A stretch of 64,000 nucleotides of DNA, taken from assembly GCA_024235735.1 (NCBI GenBank), contig JACKLU010000005.1:116154-180153 (forward strand), in the 5' to 3' direction. Below the pieces are notes generated by a model that saw only the letters and a list, made by a program, of their open reading frames with translations, made no database searches and was not told where the DNA came from. Source of the DNA: Burkholderiales bacterium. GTDB taxonomy: Bacteria; Pseudomonadota; Gammaproteobacteria; Burkholderiales; Nitrosomonadaceae. Every line of letters begins with the position of its first letter. The first letter of the stretch is position 1. This document shows positions 53,697 through 62,569 of the stretch, piece by piece. The translations under genes were made by a program, and so were the position numbers.

Positions 53697-56518
53697 CAGC
53701 GTATCCGCTTTCTGACTTTCATCTGGTGACTCTGGTGATGCACCAGCCCCAGATAAACCAAAATGAGCAATGTAGCGCCAACCACAACCAGGTAAACGCC
53801 CAGATCGAAGGCCATCGCCGAAGCCAGTTCAAATTCGCCGATAACCGGCCAATGGATGTGACTGAATGTCGACGTCAGGAAAGGATGGCCAAACAACCAG
53901 CTCGCCAGTCCGGTGACGGTGGCAATCAGCAGGCCGTAACCGATAAGAGCCTGCAGATTGAAGGGTATGCGCTCCTGCGTCCAGACCACGCCGTTGGCAA
54001 GGTATTGCATGACCAGCGCGACGGCGGTGATCAGACCGGCGATAAAGCCACCGCCGGGTAAATTATGACCGCGCAGCAGTATGAACAGCGATACCAGCAG
54101 CGCCAGCGGCAGTAGCAGGCGTGCAAAAGAAGCCATAATGACAGGATGCATGTCCGTATCCCAGGCGCGTCCCTGGCCGTCATGACTTGATCCGGCCAGT
54201 TTCAGCTGCTCCAGCATGGCGTAGATGCCGAGACCGGCCAGTCCCAGTACGGTAATTTCACCCAGCGTATCATAGCCTCTGAAATCGACCAGAATCACAT
54301 TCACGACATTGGTGCCGCCGCCCGCTGGAAGGCTGTTTTCCAGAAAATAGTCAGCAATGGTTTCATAAGGCCGTGTTAAAACCGCCCAGACCAGAAGCGC
54401 CACGCCGCCACCGGCTGCCGAGGCAATGATTGCATCCCGGCTGCGCAACCACCCGCCCGATTCGTTCGGGGATTCCTGCGGCAGGAAATATAAAGCCAGC
54501 AGCATCAGCACGATGGTGACCACTTCGACGGAGAGCTGCGTCAACGCGAGATCGGGTGCCGAGAATTTCACGAAAACCAACGATACGCCGAGTCCCACAG
54601 TGCCCAATAAAATGAGCGAGACAAGCCGTTGCCGGTGCATGACGGCGGTTGCCACAGCCGCAATCATGATAACCAGGGCAACCAGCAAGCTGATGCCATC
54701 CATGGGCAGCGTCGCGCGTCCGCCGGTCAGGCTGTAACTGGCATCCATACCCGACAGGCCGGATAAGCCGAGCGCCAGGATAAACAGCATGAATATCAGC
54801 ACCATGCGTTGCAGGGATTGTTTGTCCAGGAAACGTACGGCGGCATTGGCCAGATAAAACAGCTTTGCCAGGAGCAATTCATACAGGGCTTTAAAACTCA
54901 ACCATTTGTCCAGCCGTTCCTGCAGCGCGAATAACGGTCTGCGAATCAGGTAGAAAATCACGCCACCGACTAACGCGGTGATGCTCATGTACAAGGCGGT
55001 ATTAAAGCCATGCCAGATTGCCAGATCATGATCCGGTACAGGGCCTTGCAGGACACTCGAAGCGGCAACGGCGAGAATGGGTTCAACAGTGAACGCCGGA
55101 AAAATGCCAACCAGCAGGCACAGCGTAACCAGGATTTCGATTGGTACTTTCATCCAGCGTGGCGGTTCATGCGGCTGTTTGGGTAAGTCCGGGGATATTT
55201 CGCCAAAAAAAACGTTGTGAATAAAACGCAAAGAGTAGGCCACAGCGAATATGCCGGCCAGTGTCGCCGCCGCCGGCAGTACCCATCCCCAGGATTGGTC
55301 TGCGACCGATAAGGTTTCGGCGAAAAACATTTCCTTTGACAGAAAGCCGTTGAACAAGGGCACGCCCGCCATCGACGCGGCGGCAACCATCGCGAGCAGG
55401 CCGGTGTGCGGCATGTATTTCCACAGACCACTGAGTATGCGCATATCGCGCGTGCCCGTTTCATGATGAATAATACCGGCCGCCATAAACAAGGAAGCTT
55501 TGAAAATCGCGTGATTGATAATATGGAAAGTACCGGCAAGTGCGGCCATTGGCGTGCCGATGCCAAACAGCAGCGTAATCAGGCCCAGATGACTGATGGT
55601 TGAGTAAGCGAGCAATCCTTTCAGATCGTGCTTGAACATCGCGATGTAGGCGGCGATAACCAGCGTCGCCAGTCCGGTAATGCAGACCAGCCAGAACCAA
55701 GCCGATGTGCCTGATAGCGCCGGAAACAACCGCGCCAGCAGAAATACACCGGCCTTGACCATGGTGGCCGAATGCAGATAGGCGGAAACCGGGGTCGGCG
55801 CGGCCATGGCATTGGGCAACCAGAAATGAAAAGGAAACTGCGCCGACTTGGTAAACGCGCCCAGCAGCACCAGAATCAGCATGGGCAGATACAAGTCGTG
55901 CGCGCGGATCAGATCGCCGGATGCCAAAATATCGGTCAGATTGTAACTGCCGACAATTTCGCCGAGCAGGATAAATCCACCCAGTAACGCCAGTCCGCCG
56001 CCGCCGGTGACAGCCAGCGCCATGCGCGCGCCCATGCGCGATTCATGGCGCGTCTGCCAGTAACTGATCAGCAGAAAAGACGACAGGCTCGTCAATTCCC
56101 AGAAAATCAGCAGTTGTATGATATTTTCCGACGTGGCAATGCCCAGCATGGAACCCATAAACATCAGCAGGTACGCGTAGAAACGCCCCATGTCATCGCG
56201 TTCGGAAAGATAATAACGTGCGTAAAGAATGATCAGCAGGCCGATGCACAGAATCAGGAGCACGAACAAAAGCCCCAGCCCATCCAGACGGAAAGCAAAA
56301 TCCAACCCTAAACCTGATTCCAGCTGCGGAATCCAGCTGACGCTTTGCACCACAACCTGACCTGAAAAAACCCCGGCAATGAACGGAAACAGGAAGGCCA
56401 ATGCAATCAGGGTGACCAGGCCCGCTCCCCAGGCGGCGTGCAGACGCCCCCTGCGCGAAATGGCCGCGACAAACGCAGCGCCCAGAAATGGTGTTAACGC
56501 AATGAGCGATAAATTCAT
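53696..56518 (-). CDS. mnhA: Monovalent cation/H+ antiporter subunits A and B, fused
   Basis: 940 residues. The first ~780 are MnhA (NuoL-like: FWELTSLSSFLLISYW, TKSAQFPFHFWLPNAMAAPTPVSAYLHS read in parts, GLLAYSTISHLGLI, PLFNGFLSKEMF), including the extra C-terminal helices of MrpA. The last ~150 (about 795-940: ARLLLPLALLVSLFILLRGH, LPGGGFIAGLITAV, YLVVVGATLLILVYLGL) are MnhB. The A-B fusion matches the compact six-gene form of the operon. The complex exchanges Na+ or K+ for H+ and supports pH and salt tolerance. Confidence 0.94.
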   Translation of the reverse strand: MNLSLIALTPFLGAAFVAAISRRGRLHAAWGAGLVTLIALAFLFPFIAGVFSGQVVVQSVSWIPQLESGLGLDFAFRLDGLGLLFVLLILCIGLLIILYARYYLSERDDMGRFYAYLLMFMGSMLGIATSENIIQLLIFWELTSLSSFLLISYWQTRHESRMGARMALAVTGGGGLALLGGFILLGEIVGSYNLTDILASGDLIRAHDLYLPMLILVLLGAFTKSAQFPFHFWLPNAMAAPTPVSAYLHSATMVKAGVFLLARLFPALSGTSAWFWLVCITGLATLVIAAYIAMFKHDLKGLLAYSTISHLGLITLLFGIGTPMAALAGTFHIINHAIFKASLFMAAGIIHHETGTRDMRILSGLWKYMPHTGLLAMVAAASMAGVPLFNGFLSKEMFFAETLSVADQSWGWVLPAAATLAGIFAVAYSLRFIHNVFFGEISPDLPKQPHEPPRWMKVPIEILVTLCLLVGIFPAFTVEPILAVAASSVLQGPVPDHDLAIWHGFNTALYMSITALVGGVIFYLIRRPLFALQERLDKWLSFKALYELLLAKLFYLANAAVRFLDKQSLQRMVLIFMLFILALGLSGLSGMDASYSLTGGRATLPMDGISLLVALVIMIAAVATAVMHRQRLVSLILLGTVGLGVSLVFVKFSAPDLALTQLSVEVVTIVLMLLALYFLPQESPNESGGWLRSRDAIIASAAGGGVALLVWAVLTRPYETIADYFLENSLPAGGGTNVVNVILVDFRGYDTLGEITVLGLAGLGIYAMLEQLKLAGSSHDGQGRAWDTDMHPVIMASFARLLLPLALLVSLFILLRGHNLPGGGFIAGLITAVALVMQYLANGVVWTQERIPFNLQALIGYGLLIATVTGLASWLFGHPFLTSTFSHIHWPVIGEFELASAMAFDLGVYLVVVGATLLILVYLGLVHHQSHQMKVRKRIR

Positions 56519-56528
56519 ACAATACGAA

Positions 56529-56633
56529 ATGCTGAAAGCAAAAGGCTATAAAAAAGGCTCTATTGTAGGCGATGTCTCCAGTTTAAAAAAACTTTTCGGC
56601 AAAAAGACGGAGAAACCGGCTGCTTTCGGCTGA
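56529..56633 (+). CDS. Possible small basic protein or gene fragment
   Basis: A 34-residue frame from ATG 56529: MLKAKGYKKGSIVGDV at the start and KKLFGKKTEKPAAFG at the end, strongly basic and with a protein-like pattern. No Shine-Dalgarno is visible and the frame stays open leftwards, so it may be the 3' end of a lost gene rather than a working small gene. It lies between the divergent mnhA and tex genes. Confidence 0.25.
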   Translation: MLKAKGYKKGSIVGDVSSLKKLFGKKTEKPAAFG

Positions 56634-56779
56634 TCATGCATCATATGTGGAAAAGCATGGCCTTAAATGGTATAAAGCGCAGCTGATACCAATAACCCGG
56701 ATTTTCAATTTCAAGAAAACAGCCATAATCACAGAACAGTACCGCACTATCTTGGTAACGCTCCGGCGCAATTAAACCT

Positions 56780-59185
56780 ATGACTTCTTCATCGACACAA
56801 ACGATTTCAGATGCCGCACAGCAGAAAATTGTGCAGCTAATCGCCACCGAGCTTACCGTCACGCCGCAACAGGTGGTGGCGGCAGTCAATCTGCTCGACA
56901 GCGGCGCGACAGTACCTTTCATTGCGCGTTATCGCAAGGAAGTCACCCGCAATCTGGACGACACGCATCTGCGCAGCATAGAAGAGCGCCTGCAATATCT
57001 GCGCGAACTGGAAGAACGCCGCATGACGATCCTGACTTCGATAGAAGAGCAGGGCAAACTGACCGATGAGCTGCGCGGCGCAATCGAACAGGCCGCGACA
57101 AAACAGCTGCTGGAAGATATTTACCTGCCCTACAAGCCCAAACGCCGCACGCGCGCGCAGATCGCCCGGGAAGCCGGACTGGAGCCGCTGGCTGATGCGT
57201 TGCTGAGCAACCCCACCCTGGTTCCCGAACAGGAAGCTGCGAAATATATCAAAGTGCAGCCTGCTGCCGAAGGTGTGGAGGCGATCAATGTGCCCGATGT
57301 CAAAACCGCACTCGAAGGCGCGCGCGACATTCTGGCCGAGCGTTTCGCGGAAACGGCCGGTTTGCTCGCCGCCTTGCGCAATAAACTCTGGCATGAAGGC
57401 ATCCTGACTTCAACGGTGGTCGCGGGCAAGGAACTGGCGGAAGAAGAAAAATTTCGTGATTACTACGCCTATGCGGAGCCGGTCCGCACCATTCCCTCTC
57501 ACCGCGCGCTGGCGTTGTTCCGTGGCCGCGCCCTGGGCGTGCTTAGAATCGAACTCGGTCTGGATGAAGCGTCGGAAGCGATCGTGCCGCACCCCTGCGT
57601 TGCCATGATTGCCGCCCATTTCGGCATCGAAAACCGGGGACGCGGCGCGGATCAATGGCTGGCGGATGTCTGTCAATGGACTTGGCGTATCAAGGCGCAC
57701 CTGCATCTCAGCACCGAACTGCTGATGCAGTTGCGCGAAGCGGCCGAAGCGGAAGCCATCAGGATATTCAGCCGTAATCTGCGTGAGTTACTGCTGGCCG
57801 CGCCGGCAGGCCCCAAGGCCGTGCTCGGCCTCGACCCCGGCTACCGCACCGGTTGCAAAGTGGCGGTGGTGGATGCCACCGGCAAACTGCTGGAAACAGC
57901 CACGATCTATCCCCACCAGCCGCGCAATGACTGGCAGGGATCGCTGGCAATTCTCACGCAATTGGTGCTGAAGCATGGCGTCGAACTGATTTCGATTGGC
58001 AATGGCACCGCCAGCCGTGAAACGGATAAACTGGCTGCCGAGGTCGTCAGGCTCGCCGCGGAACAGAAGTCCGGACTGAAGGTCGCCAAAATCGTCGTCA
58101 GCGAAGCGGGTGCTTCGGTCTATTCCGCTTCAGCCTTTGCCGCAGCCGAGTTTCCCGATCTGGATGTCAGTCTGCGCGGCGCGGTCTCCATCGCCAGGCG
58201 CTTGCAGGACCCATTGGCCGAGCTGGTCAAGATTGAGCCCAAATCAATCGGTGTTGGTCAGTATCAGCACGATGTCAATCAACGTATCCTGGCGCGCTCG
58301 CTCGACGCCACCGTCGAAGACTGCGTGAATGCGGTCGGCGTGGACGTCAACACCGCATCGGCACCCTTGCTGGCGCAGGTTTCCGGCCTGAACCGCGTAT
58401 TGGCGCAGAATATGGTGGAATACCGCGACAGCCACGGCCCGTTCATGAATCGTCAAACCATACTCAAAGTACCACGCATCGGCGAAAAAACTTACGAGCA
58501 GGCTGCCGGGTTTTTGCGCATCAATGACGGCGACAACCCGCTGGATCGTTCCGCCGTTCATCCGGAAGCCTATCCGGTGGTCGAACGTATCCTGGCGCGC
58601 CTGAATAAAGGAATCGAACAGGTCATGGGCCACCCGGAAGTATTGAAAGAGCTCTCTCCGGAAACGTTTATCGACGACACCTTCGGCCTGCCGACCGTTA
58701 AGGATATTCTCACCGAGCTGGAAAAACCCGGCCGCGATCCGCGCCCGGAATTCAAAACGGCAACCTTCCGCGAAGGCGTCGAAACGCTGGCCGACCTGCA
58801 ACCCGGCATGATCCTGGAAGGCGTGGTCACCAACGTGGCGGCCTTCGGCGCCTTTGTCGACATCGGCGTGCATCAGGATGGTCTGGTGCATGTATCCGCC
58901 CTGGCCAACACCTTCGTCAAGGATCCGCACAAAATTGTCAAACCCGGCCAGATCGTCAAAGTCAAAGTACTGGAAGTCGACGCCGCCCGGCAACGCATCA
59001 GCCTGACCATGCGGTTGGAGGAAAAAGCGGCGACCTCTTCCCCATCCCCCAACGCCGACACCCGCCCATCCCGCTCCCACGATGCGCGCAAACGGCGCTC
59101 ACCGGATAAACAAACGACCGCGCGTAAAACCGAACCGGTCAGCGCGCTCGCACTGGCGCTGGCGCGCGCCAGGGAGAAGAAGTAG
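56780..59185 (+). CDS. tex: Tex RNA-binding transcription accessory protein
   Basis: 801 residues. Layout of the family: N-terminal helical region (LLDSGATVPFIARYRKEVT), YqgF-like domain (about 345-470: VLGLDPGYRTGCKVAVVD), helix-hairpin-helix repeats (about 500-590: LARSLDATVEDCVNAVGVD, NTASAPLLAQVSGLN) and an S1 domain (about 670-745: GVVTNVAAFGAFVDIGVHQD, GLVHVSALA). A basic, disordered tail ends it. It binds nucleic acid and interacts with transcription. No clear ribosome-binding site precedes the ATG at 56780. Last core gene before the cassette array. Confidence 0.96.
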   Translation: MTSSSTQTISDAAQQKIVQLIATELTVTPQQVVAAVNLLDSGATVPFIARYRKEVTRNLDDTHLRSIEERLQYLRELEERRMTILTSIEEQGKLTDELRGAIEQAATKQLLEDIYLPYKPKRRTRAQIAREAGLEPLADALLSNPTLVPEQEAAKYIKVQPAAEGVEAINVPDVKTALEGARDILAERFAETAGLLAALRNKLWHEGILTSTVVAGKELAEEEKFRDYYAYAEPVRTIPSHRALALFRGRALGVLRIELGLDEASEAIVPHPCVAMIAAHFGIENRGRGADQWLADVCQWTWRIKAHLHLSTELLMQLREAAEAEAIRIFSRNLRELLLAAPAGPKAVLGLDPGYRTGCKVAVVDATGKLLETATIYPHQPRNDWQGSLAILTQLVLKHGVELISIGNGTASRETDKLAAEVVRLAAEQKSGLKVAKIVVSEAGASVYSASAFAAAEFPDLDVSLRGAVSIARRLQDPLAELVKIEPKSIGVGQYQHDVNQRILARSLDATVEDCVNAVGVDVNTASAPLLAQVSGLNRVLAQNMVEYRDSHGPFMNRQTILKVPRIGEKTYEQAAGFLRINDGDNPLDRSAVHPEAYPVVERILARLNKGIEQVMGHPEVLKELSPETFIDDTFGLPTVKDILTELEKPGRDPRPEFKTATFREGVETLADLQPGMILEGVVTNVAAFGAFVDIGVHQDGLVHVSALANTFVKDPHKIVKPGQIVKVKVLEVDAARQRISLTMRLEEKAATSSPSPNADTRPSRSHDARKRRSPDKQTTARKTEPVSALALALARAREKK

Positions 59186-59503
59186 CGGCAGGTTTGTGGA
59201 TGTTAATATTGTTGATCTATAGGGCTGATGACACCTTTCCCCCTCATGAAACAGGCTACTCCTCACTTGCACCCCATTTATTGGCGGACAAGTATCTGGA
59301 CTCGTCAGGGAGTCATTCGCCTATACTGGCTGAATGACTCCGCAATGGGCCGGTTCGGACAAAAAACGAGGAATGAATATACCTGCCTAACTCCGTTGAA
59401 ACACTATTTTTTAACTCACACGATATCCGCTCGCTGCAATTGTCAATTGACTTTTACTTCCGCAGCCTTACAATCTCCATAAGTGCCGTTCCCTGCTGGT
59501 TTA
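59186..59503. other. 318-bp boundary region between tex and the cassette array
   Basis: No convincing gene. It holds a long perfect-looking hairpin at 59309-59341 (GGAGTCATTCGCC, six-base loop, GGC-t-GAATGACTCC), without a T run. GTTGAAA at 59395-59401 resembles an integron core site and is nearly complementary to the R'' core of the first attC (GTTCAAC), so a very short cassette may start here; this is speculative. Confidence 0.4.
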
Positions 59504-59587
59504 GTTCAACAAGGTTTATCCGCCGCCGAAAGAACTGGGGGTATGGCAAATTTTGGGAAGGCGGCGGATAAACGCTATTCGTTAGAC
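59504..59587 (+). other. Integron attC site 1
   Basis: Outer cores GTTCAAC (59504-59510, RYYYAAC type) and GTTAGAC (59581-59587, exact GTTRRRY) enclose a perfect 14-bp inverted repeat GTTTATCCGCCGCC / GGCGGCGGATAAAC and an unpaired centre. Size (84 bp), polarity and the position just before a cassette gene fit an attC site. Confidence 0.75.
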
Positions 59588-59603
59588 ACCTGACATCAAC
59601 CGT

Positions 59604-60266
59604 ATGAGCGAGTCACTGATCCGCGAAATTGCCAACGAAGTCTTGTGGGACGGCCTCGCTCAGAACTGGTGGACGTACGCTGTTCTTGTGGCACTGGTTG
59701 CTGTCTCCGGTGTAGTTTCAGCCTTCGTCACAACTTACCTGCGAAGGCGCGCAGAGGCCTTTGCCACAAAGGCAGACTTTGACGAACTGCTGCGTCAAGT
59801 CCGAGCGTCCACAGAGGCCTCTGAATCTGTCAAGTCGGCCATTGCCAAGAGCGACTGGGCCGAACGAGAATGGAGAACACTCAGGCGAATAAAGCTTGAA
59901 GAGCTATTGACAGCAATGCATGAGGCGATGCACAGGCTCGATAAAGAGATGGACGCTCGATTCTTCAATGAACCAATGCCGTCCGATTTCTCTCCGATCT
60001 GGAAAATCGAGGTACTCTCCACTCTGTACTTTCCGGAAATCCAGTCTGAATCCAACGCATTTGGTCTTGAGTTTTCCAAGTACCGGTCTTGGGTTGTCAA
60101 TGTTCACGCCGACCTCTACGCTGCACAGCAGGATGCTGTACGCCGGCGATTGGTCTTTGACAAGCGGTTTCCAGAAATGAAGGAAATGCGCCCGAGGCTA
60201 TTGGCATCTGCGCAGCTTCTTACGCAGTCCGCCTCCAAGTTGATGAAAGTAGTCACAGGTGTCTAA
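59604..60266 (+). CDS. Cassette gene A: membrane-anchored coiled-coil protein
   Basis: 220 residues, ATG at 59604. One membrane helix near the N-terminus (YAVLVALVAVSGVVSAFVTT) is followed by RRRAEAFATKADFDELLRQV and a helical, charged region that is probably cytoplasmic and coiled coil. The stop codon lies inside the R'' core of attC 2, as is usual for cassette genes. No family recognised. The gene fills the whole cassette between attC 1 and attC 2. Confidence 0.72.
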   Translation: MSESLIREIANEVLWDGLAQNWWTYAVLVALVAVSGVVSAFVTTYLRRRAEAFATKADFDELLRQVRASTEASESVKSAIAKSDWAEREWRTLRRIKLEELLTAMHEAMHRLDKEMDARFFNEPMPSDFSPIWKIEVLSTLYFPEIQSESNAFGLEFSKYRSWVVNVHADLYAAQQDAVRRRLVFDKRFPEMKEMRPRLLASAQLLTQSASKLMKVVTGV

Positions 60267-60339
60267 AATCAACCCCTCGCTCAAGCTGGCGCCAACGGCG
60301 TGCCACGCCGTTGGCGCCAGCTTAGCTCGAACGTTCGGT
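60261..60339 (+). other. Integron attC site 2
   Basis: GTCTAAA (60261-60267) is the expected partner, with one change, of the GTTAGAC core that opens this cassette. A perfect 20-bp stem AAGCTGGCGCCAACGGCGTG with its complement and the right core GTTCGGT (60333-60339) follow. Cassette A thus has matching ends. Confidence 0.72.
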
Positions 60340-60357
60340 AGAATATGAGAGGGCACA

Positions 60358-61443
60358 TTGAACCAGTCTGAAAACAAGAATTTCCCAGGCGGCTCAAAGT
60401 CTCGTGTTAATCGCGCGGGAAACGCGGTACGTGATAAGACCGCAGAAATTGAGGACTATCTGGTCATTGAAGAGTGGCGGGCAGCTCATCGATCTGTCTT
60501 GAATACTTTCCAAGCGATATTACGAAACCGTACCCGCGATTCCAAAATCACGGTTGCTCAGCGCCACAAGCGGAGATCAACAATCTTCGACAAATTGATG
60601 CGTTTCCCCGAAATGCAGCTTGCGAGAATGGATGATGTAGCTGGGTGCAGATTGATTTTTCAAGATATTGCTTCTTTAAATAAGTTTCGCACTACCTTCC
60701 ATAAAGCGCGGTTTCATCACAAAAGAAAGAATGAATCAAACAAATACAACTACATAGAAAAACCAAAAAGTACAGGATACCGAGGAATACACGACGTCTA
60801 TTCATATGACGTCAACTCCGAGACAGGAAAGAATCTAAAAGGTCTTCTTGTTGAAATCCAGTATCGCACCACAGTTCAGCACGCTTGGGCTACAGCCGTA
60901 GAAGTGATTGGGTTTATCACTGAAAATCAGCCGAAGTTTGAAAAAGGCGACGACCGTTATAATCATGCAATGGCACTTGCATCGGAAATATTAGCGAGAG
61001 CATATGAGAATGAAAAAGGGCCTTTCCCCGAAAAATCCGACATCGAAGTAGTTCAAGAATTTCTGGCGTTTGATGATGAACTGGGTCTTTTAAATGTGCT
61101 TAGGGGGCTCAATACAGCGAATGCTGAGGTCAGTGAAAATCGCAACTCTATCCTTATTTTTCATGAGTCAAGTGAACTTGAAGTTCGAACTTATCGGAGT
61201 GCTACGGAAGCACTGGCAGCACTCTTTGAATTAGAAAAAGAACTACCTGGCACTGATGTTGTGCTGGTAAAAGCTGACACTTCGGAAGAGGTTAGGTTTG
61301 CGTTTAAAAACTACTTTTCTGACGCCAGAGATTTTATTCGTTTGGTAGAAGATGGTTGCCAGCAGCTATCGGGCAAGAAGCAAATAGATGCGAAGAGCCG
61401 AACAAGGCGCTCTAGCGGACGCGCCAAAGGCGCGCGCCACTAA
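60358..61443 (+). CDS. Cassette gene B: RelA/SpoT-domain protein (toxSAS/small alarmone synthetase-like)
   Basis: 361 residues from TTG 60358, which has GAGGG five bases upstream; no better start is seen. A RelA/SpoT nucleotide-pyrophosphokinase domain covers about residues 40-190: QRHKRRSTIFDKLMRF, LARMDDVAGCRLIFQDI (Arg90, Asp92/93), the G-loop YNYIEKPKSTGYRGIH (130-145) and EIQYRTTVQHAWA (166-178). No hydrolase domain precedes it. About 130 residues of unknown type follow, and the last ~12 residues are encoded by attC 3 itself. Such short synthetases make (p)ppGpp/(p)ppApp or modify tRNA, and some (CapRel, FaRel) act as phage-triggered toxins. No antitoxin gene is obvious beside it. Confidence 0.8.
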   Translation: MNQSENKNFPGGSKSRVNRAGNAVRDKTAEIEDYLVIEEWRAAHRSVLNTFQAILRNRTRDSKITVAQRHKRRSTIFDKLMRFPEMQLARMDDVAGCRLIFQDIASLNKFRTTFHKARFHHKRKNESNKYNYIEKPKSTGYRGIHDVYSYDVNSETGKNLKGLLVEIQYRTTVQHAWATAVEVIGFITENQPKFEKGDDRYNHAMALASEILARAYENEKGPFPEKSDIEVVQEFLAFDDELGLLNVLRGLNTANAEVSENRNSILIFHESSELEVRTYRSATEALAALFELEKELPGTDVVLVKADTSEEVRFAFKNYFSDARDFIRLVEDGCQQLSGKKQIDAKSRTRRSSGRAKGARH

Positions 61444-61458
61444 GCTCGGCCGTTATGC
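61397..61458 (+). other. Integron attC site 3
   Basis: Left core GCCGAAC (61397-61403) is nearly complementary to the GTTCGGT core that opens cassette B. Arms around GGCGCT...GACGCGCC and GGCGCGCGCC pair imperfectly, and the right core is GTTATGC (61452-61458). 62 bp, typical of short attC sites. Confidence 0.7.
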
Positions 61459-61476
61459 CTTCTCAACCATCTCACT

Positions 61477-61530
61477 ATGACGACAATATTCATTAGTTAC
61501 TCAGCAGAAGACAAAGACATAGCTCGGTAG
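61477..61530 (+). pseudogene. Truncated TIR-domain gene fragment
   Basis: ATG 61477 opens a 17-codon frame, MTTIFISYSAEDKDIAR, ended by TAG. FISYSAEDKDIA is the box 1 start of bacterial TIR domains. The rest of the domain is missing; a REP-like palindrome and a transposase fragment take its place. It begins 19 bp after attC 3, where a cassette gene is expected. Confidence 0.6.
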
Positions 61531-61557
61531 GATGTGCCGACCATAAGGAGGCGCATC
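61528..61557. repeat. REP-like palindrome
   Basis: TAGGATGTGCC and GGCGCATC form an eight-pair stem with one G-T pair around an 11-base loop. The GTAGG-type head and the location upstream of a RAYT fragment match repetitive extragenic palindromes that RAYT transposases mobilise. Confidence 0.6.
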
Positions 61558-61594
61558 AATCAAGAGATAGTTTAAAAACAGGAAAACAAGCAAA

Positions 61595-61693
61595 ATGACG
61601 ACAGAATATCGGCGTGCCTGTATTTCCCGAGATTACTGGTTTTTTACGGTCAATTTTGCCGAACGCAAGTCCAATCGGCTATTAGTCGAGTAA
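61595..61693 (+). pseudogene. REP-associated tyrosine transposase (RAYT) N-terminal fragment
   Basis: A 32-codon frame: EYRRACISRDYWFFTVNFAE then RKSNRLLVE, ended by TAA. YRR...YFFTVN..ER..N.LLV is the start of Y1-type RAYT transposases (TnpA-REP). The catalytic HUH and tyrosine parts are absent, so it is dead. It probably inserted into, and broke, the TIR-domain gene. Confidence 0.65.
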
Positions 61694-61763
61694 ATCGATT
61701 GACTACGCAGTGCATCACTTGGGAGGTCTTGAGATACAACAACGATTTGATTCACGCGATATT

Positions 61764-62154
61764 GAAAATCAGCAAATATTTATGGAGGCCTGGATTTGGC
61801 AGAAAGTGTTGAGTTTACAGATAATGACATGGTCGTGTTTTTGGTCGATGGAAGAAAGGTGATTATCCCGATAGGGTGGTTTCCACGCTTAGAGAATGCC
61901 ACGAAAAGTCAGCTGGAGAATTATGAGTTATTGGGCGACGGAGAAGGTGTTCATTGGCCGGAAATTGACGAAGACTTGAGTGTTGCCGGTTTGCTACGTG
62001 GAAGTCATTGATGTTTATCGCATAGCAAACCCACCCAGCCGACGCCAAAAAGCGGCGCCGCTGATGGGCGACGGTATGATTCAGCGTATGGCTCGTTGCG
62101 TTTAACGCGGCAAATACCGCCGCGATGATTCACCCTATCAATGGCGTTTCCAGG
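61764..62154. repeat. Direct repeat copy 1 (DUF2442 unit)
   Basis: About 390 bp closely similar to 63117-63541. It starts inside the 3' end of a DUF4160-type frame, includes the DUF2442-type gene and ends about 140 bp after it. Against copy 2 it lacks about 30 bp that contain the usual start codon. Confidence 0.8.
61796..62011 (+). pseudogene. Truncated DUF2442-type gene (copy 1)
   Basis: A 71-codon frame from TTG 61796 nearly identical to residues 12-81 of the intact copy at 63151-63396 (two clear differences: IGWFPRLEN against IVWFPRLAN). The normal ATG and ~10 N-terminal codons are deleted; upstream only the last ~10 codons of the DUF4160 partner remain. GGAGG still lies eight bases before the TTG, so low expression is possible, but the unit is broken. 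Confidence 0.65.
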
Positions 62155-62261
62155 CTGGAGCAGTACAGTATCAATACTGGCGATACTAAAATTGGATAAC
62201 GACAACATCAATGCCCAGGAAAGAGTGGCCAGATACTTGTTCTATTTGCGACGTCAAAACT

Positions 62262-62558
62262 TTAGTTCCGCTTTAGACGCACCGCCTCCTGATAAATCTC
62301 GTTTCTCAATCGGTTCAGATCATCATTTAGCTTTTCTTCATTTTTTCCTTCTACTAAATGATCGTTATATTCAGAGATCATGAGATCAGTAAATGATCCC
62401 ATGCCTCCATACCAAGATAAAATCTCTTCGAGCAAATAAAATTCTAAATGGTTTCCGCCCCTTTTCAAAACAGCTTGTATTTTTTTCGCCCAAAAAACCT
62501 CCCCAACAGAGCGTAACAAAGTTTCGCAAGTCATGAGCAGTTGAATCAATGTCTTCAT
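62262..62558 (-). CDS. Small immunity-protein-like gene
   Basis: 98 residues from the ATG at 62558, with AAGAGAGATAGAT just upstream; a frame from 62582 is less likely. Mostly helical and charged, with FWAKKIQAVLKRGG and LSWYGGMGSFTDLMI; the GGMGS-(F/L)-xDL pattern is one I associate with small immunity-type proteins (DUF6966-like), unsearched. It overlaps or abuts the frame at 62570-62780 and runs against the other cassette genes. Confidence 0.6.
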   Translation of the reverse strand: MKTLIQLLMTCETLLRSVGEVFWAKKIQAVLKRGGNHLEFYLLEEILSWYGGMGSFTDLMISEYNDHLVEGKNEEKLNDDLNRLRNEIYQEAVRLKRN

Positions 62559-62569
62559 ATCTATCTCTC

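Noticed and set aside
58244..59080. 278-codon minus-strand frame inside tex
   Set aside because: It lies opposite the conserved HhH and S1 regions of tex and is a codon-bias shadow.
59228..59482. An 84-codon plus-strand frame between tex and the first attC
   Set aside because: Its residue composition is unlike a folded protein, it has no ribosome-binding site and it contains a long DNA hairpin.
59504..61458. CRISPR array
   Set aside because: The inverted repeats differ from one another in sequence and spacing and enclose genes; they fit attC sites, not identical direct repeats with spacers.
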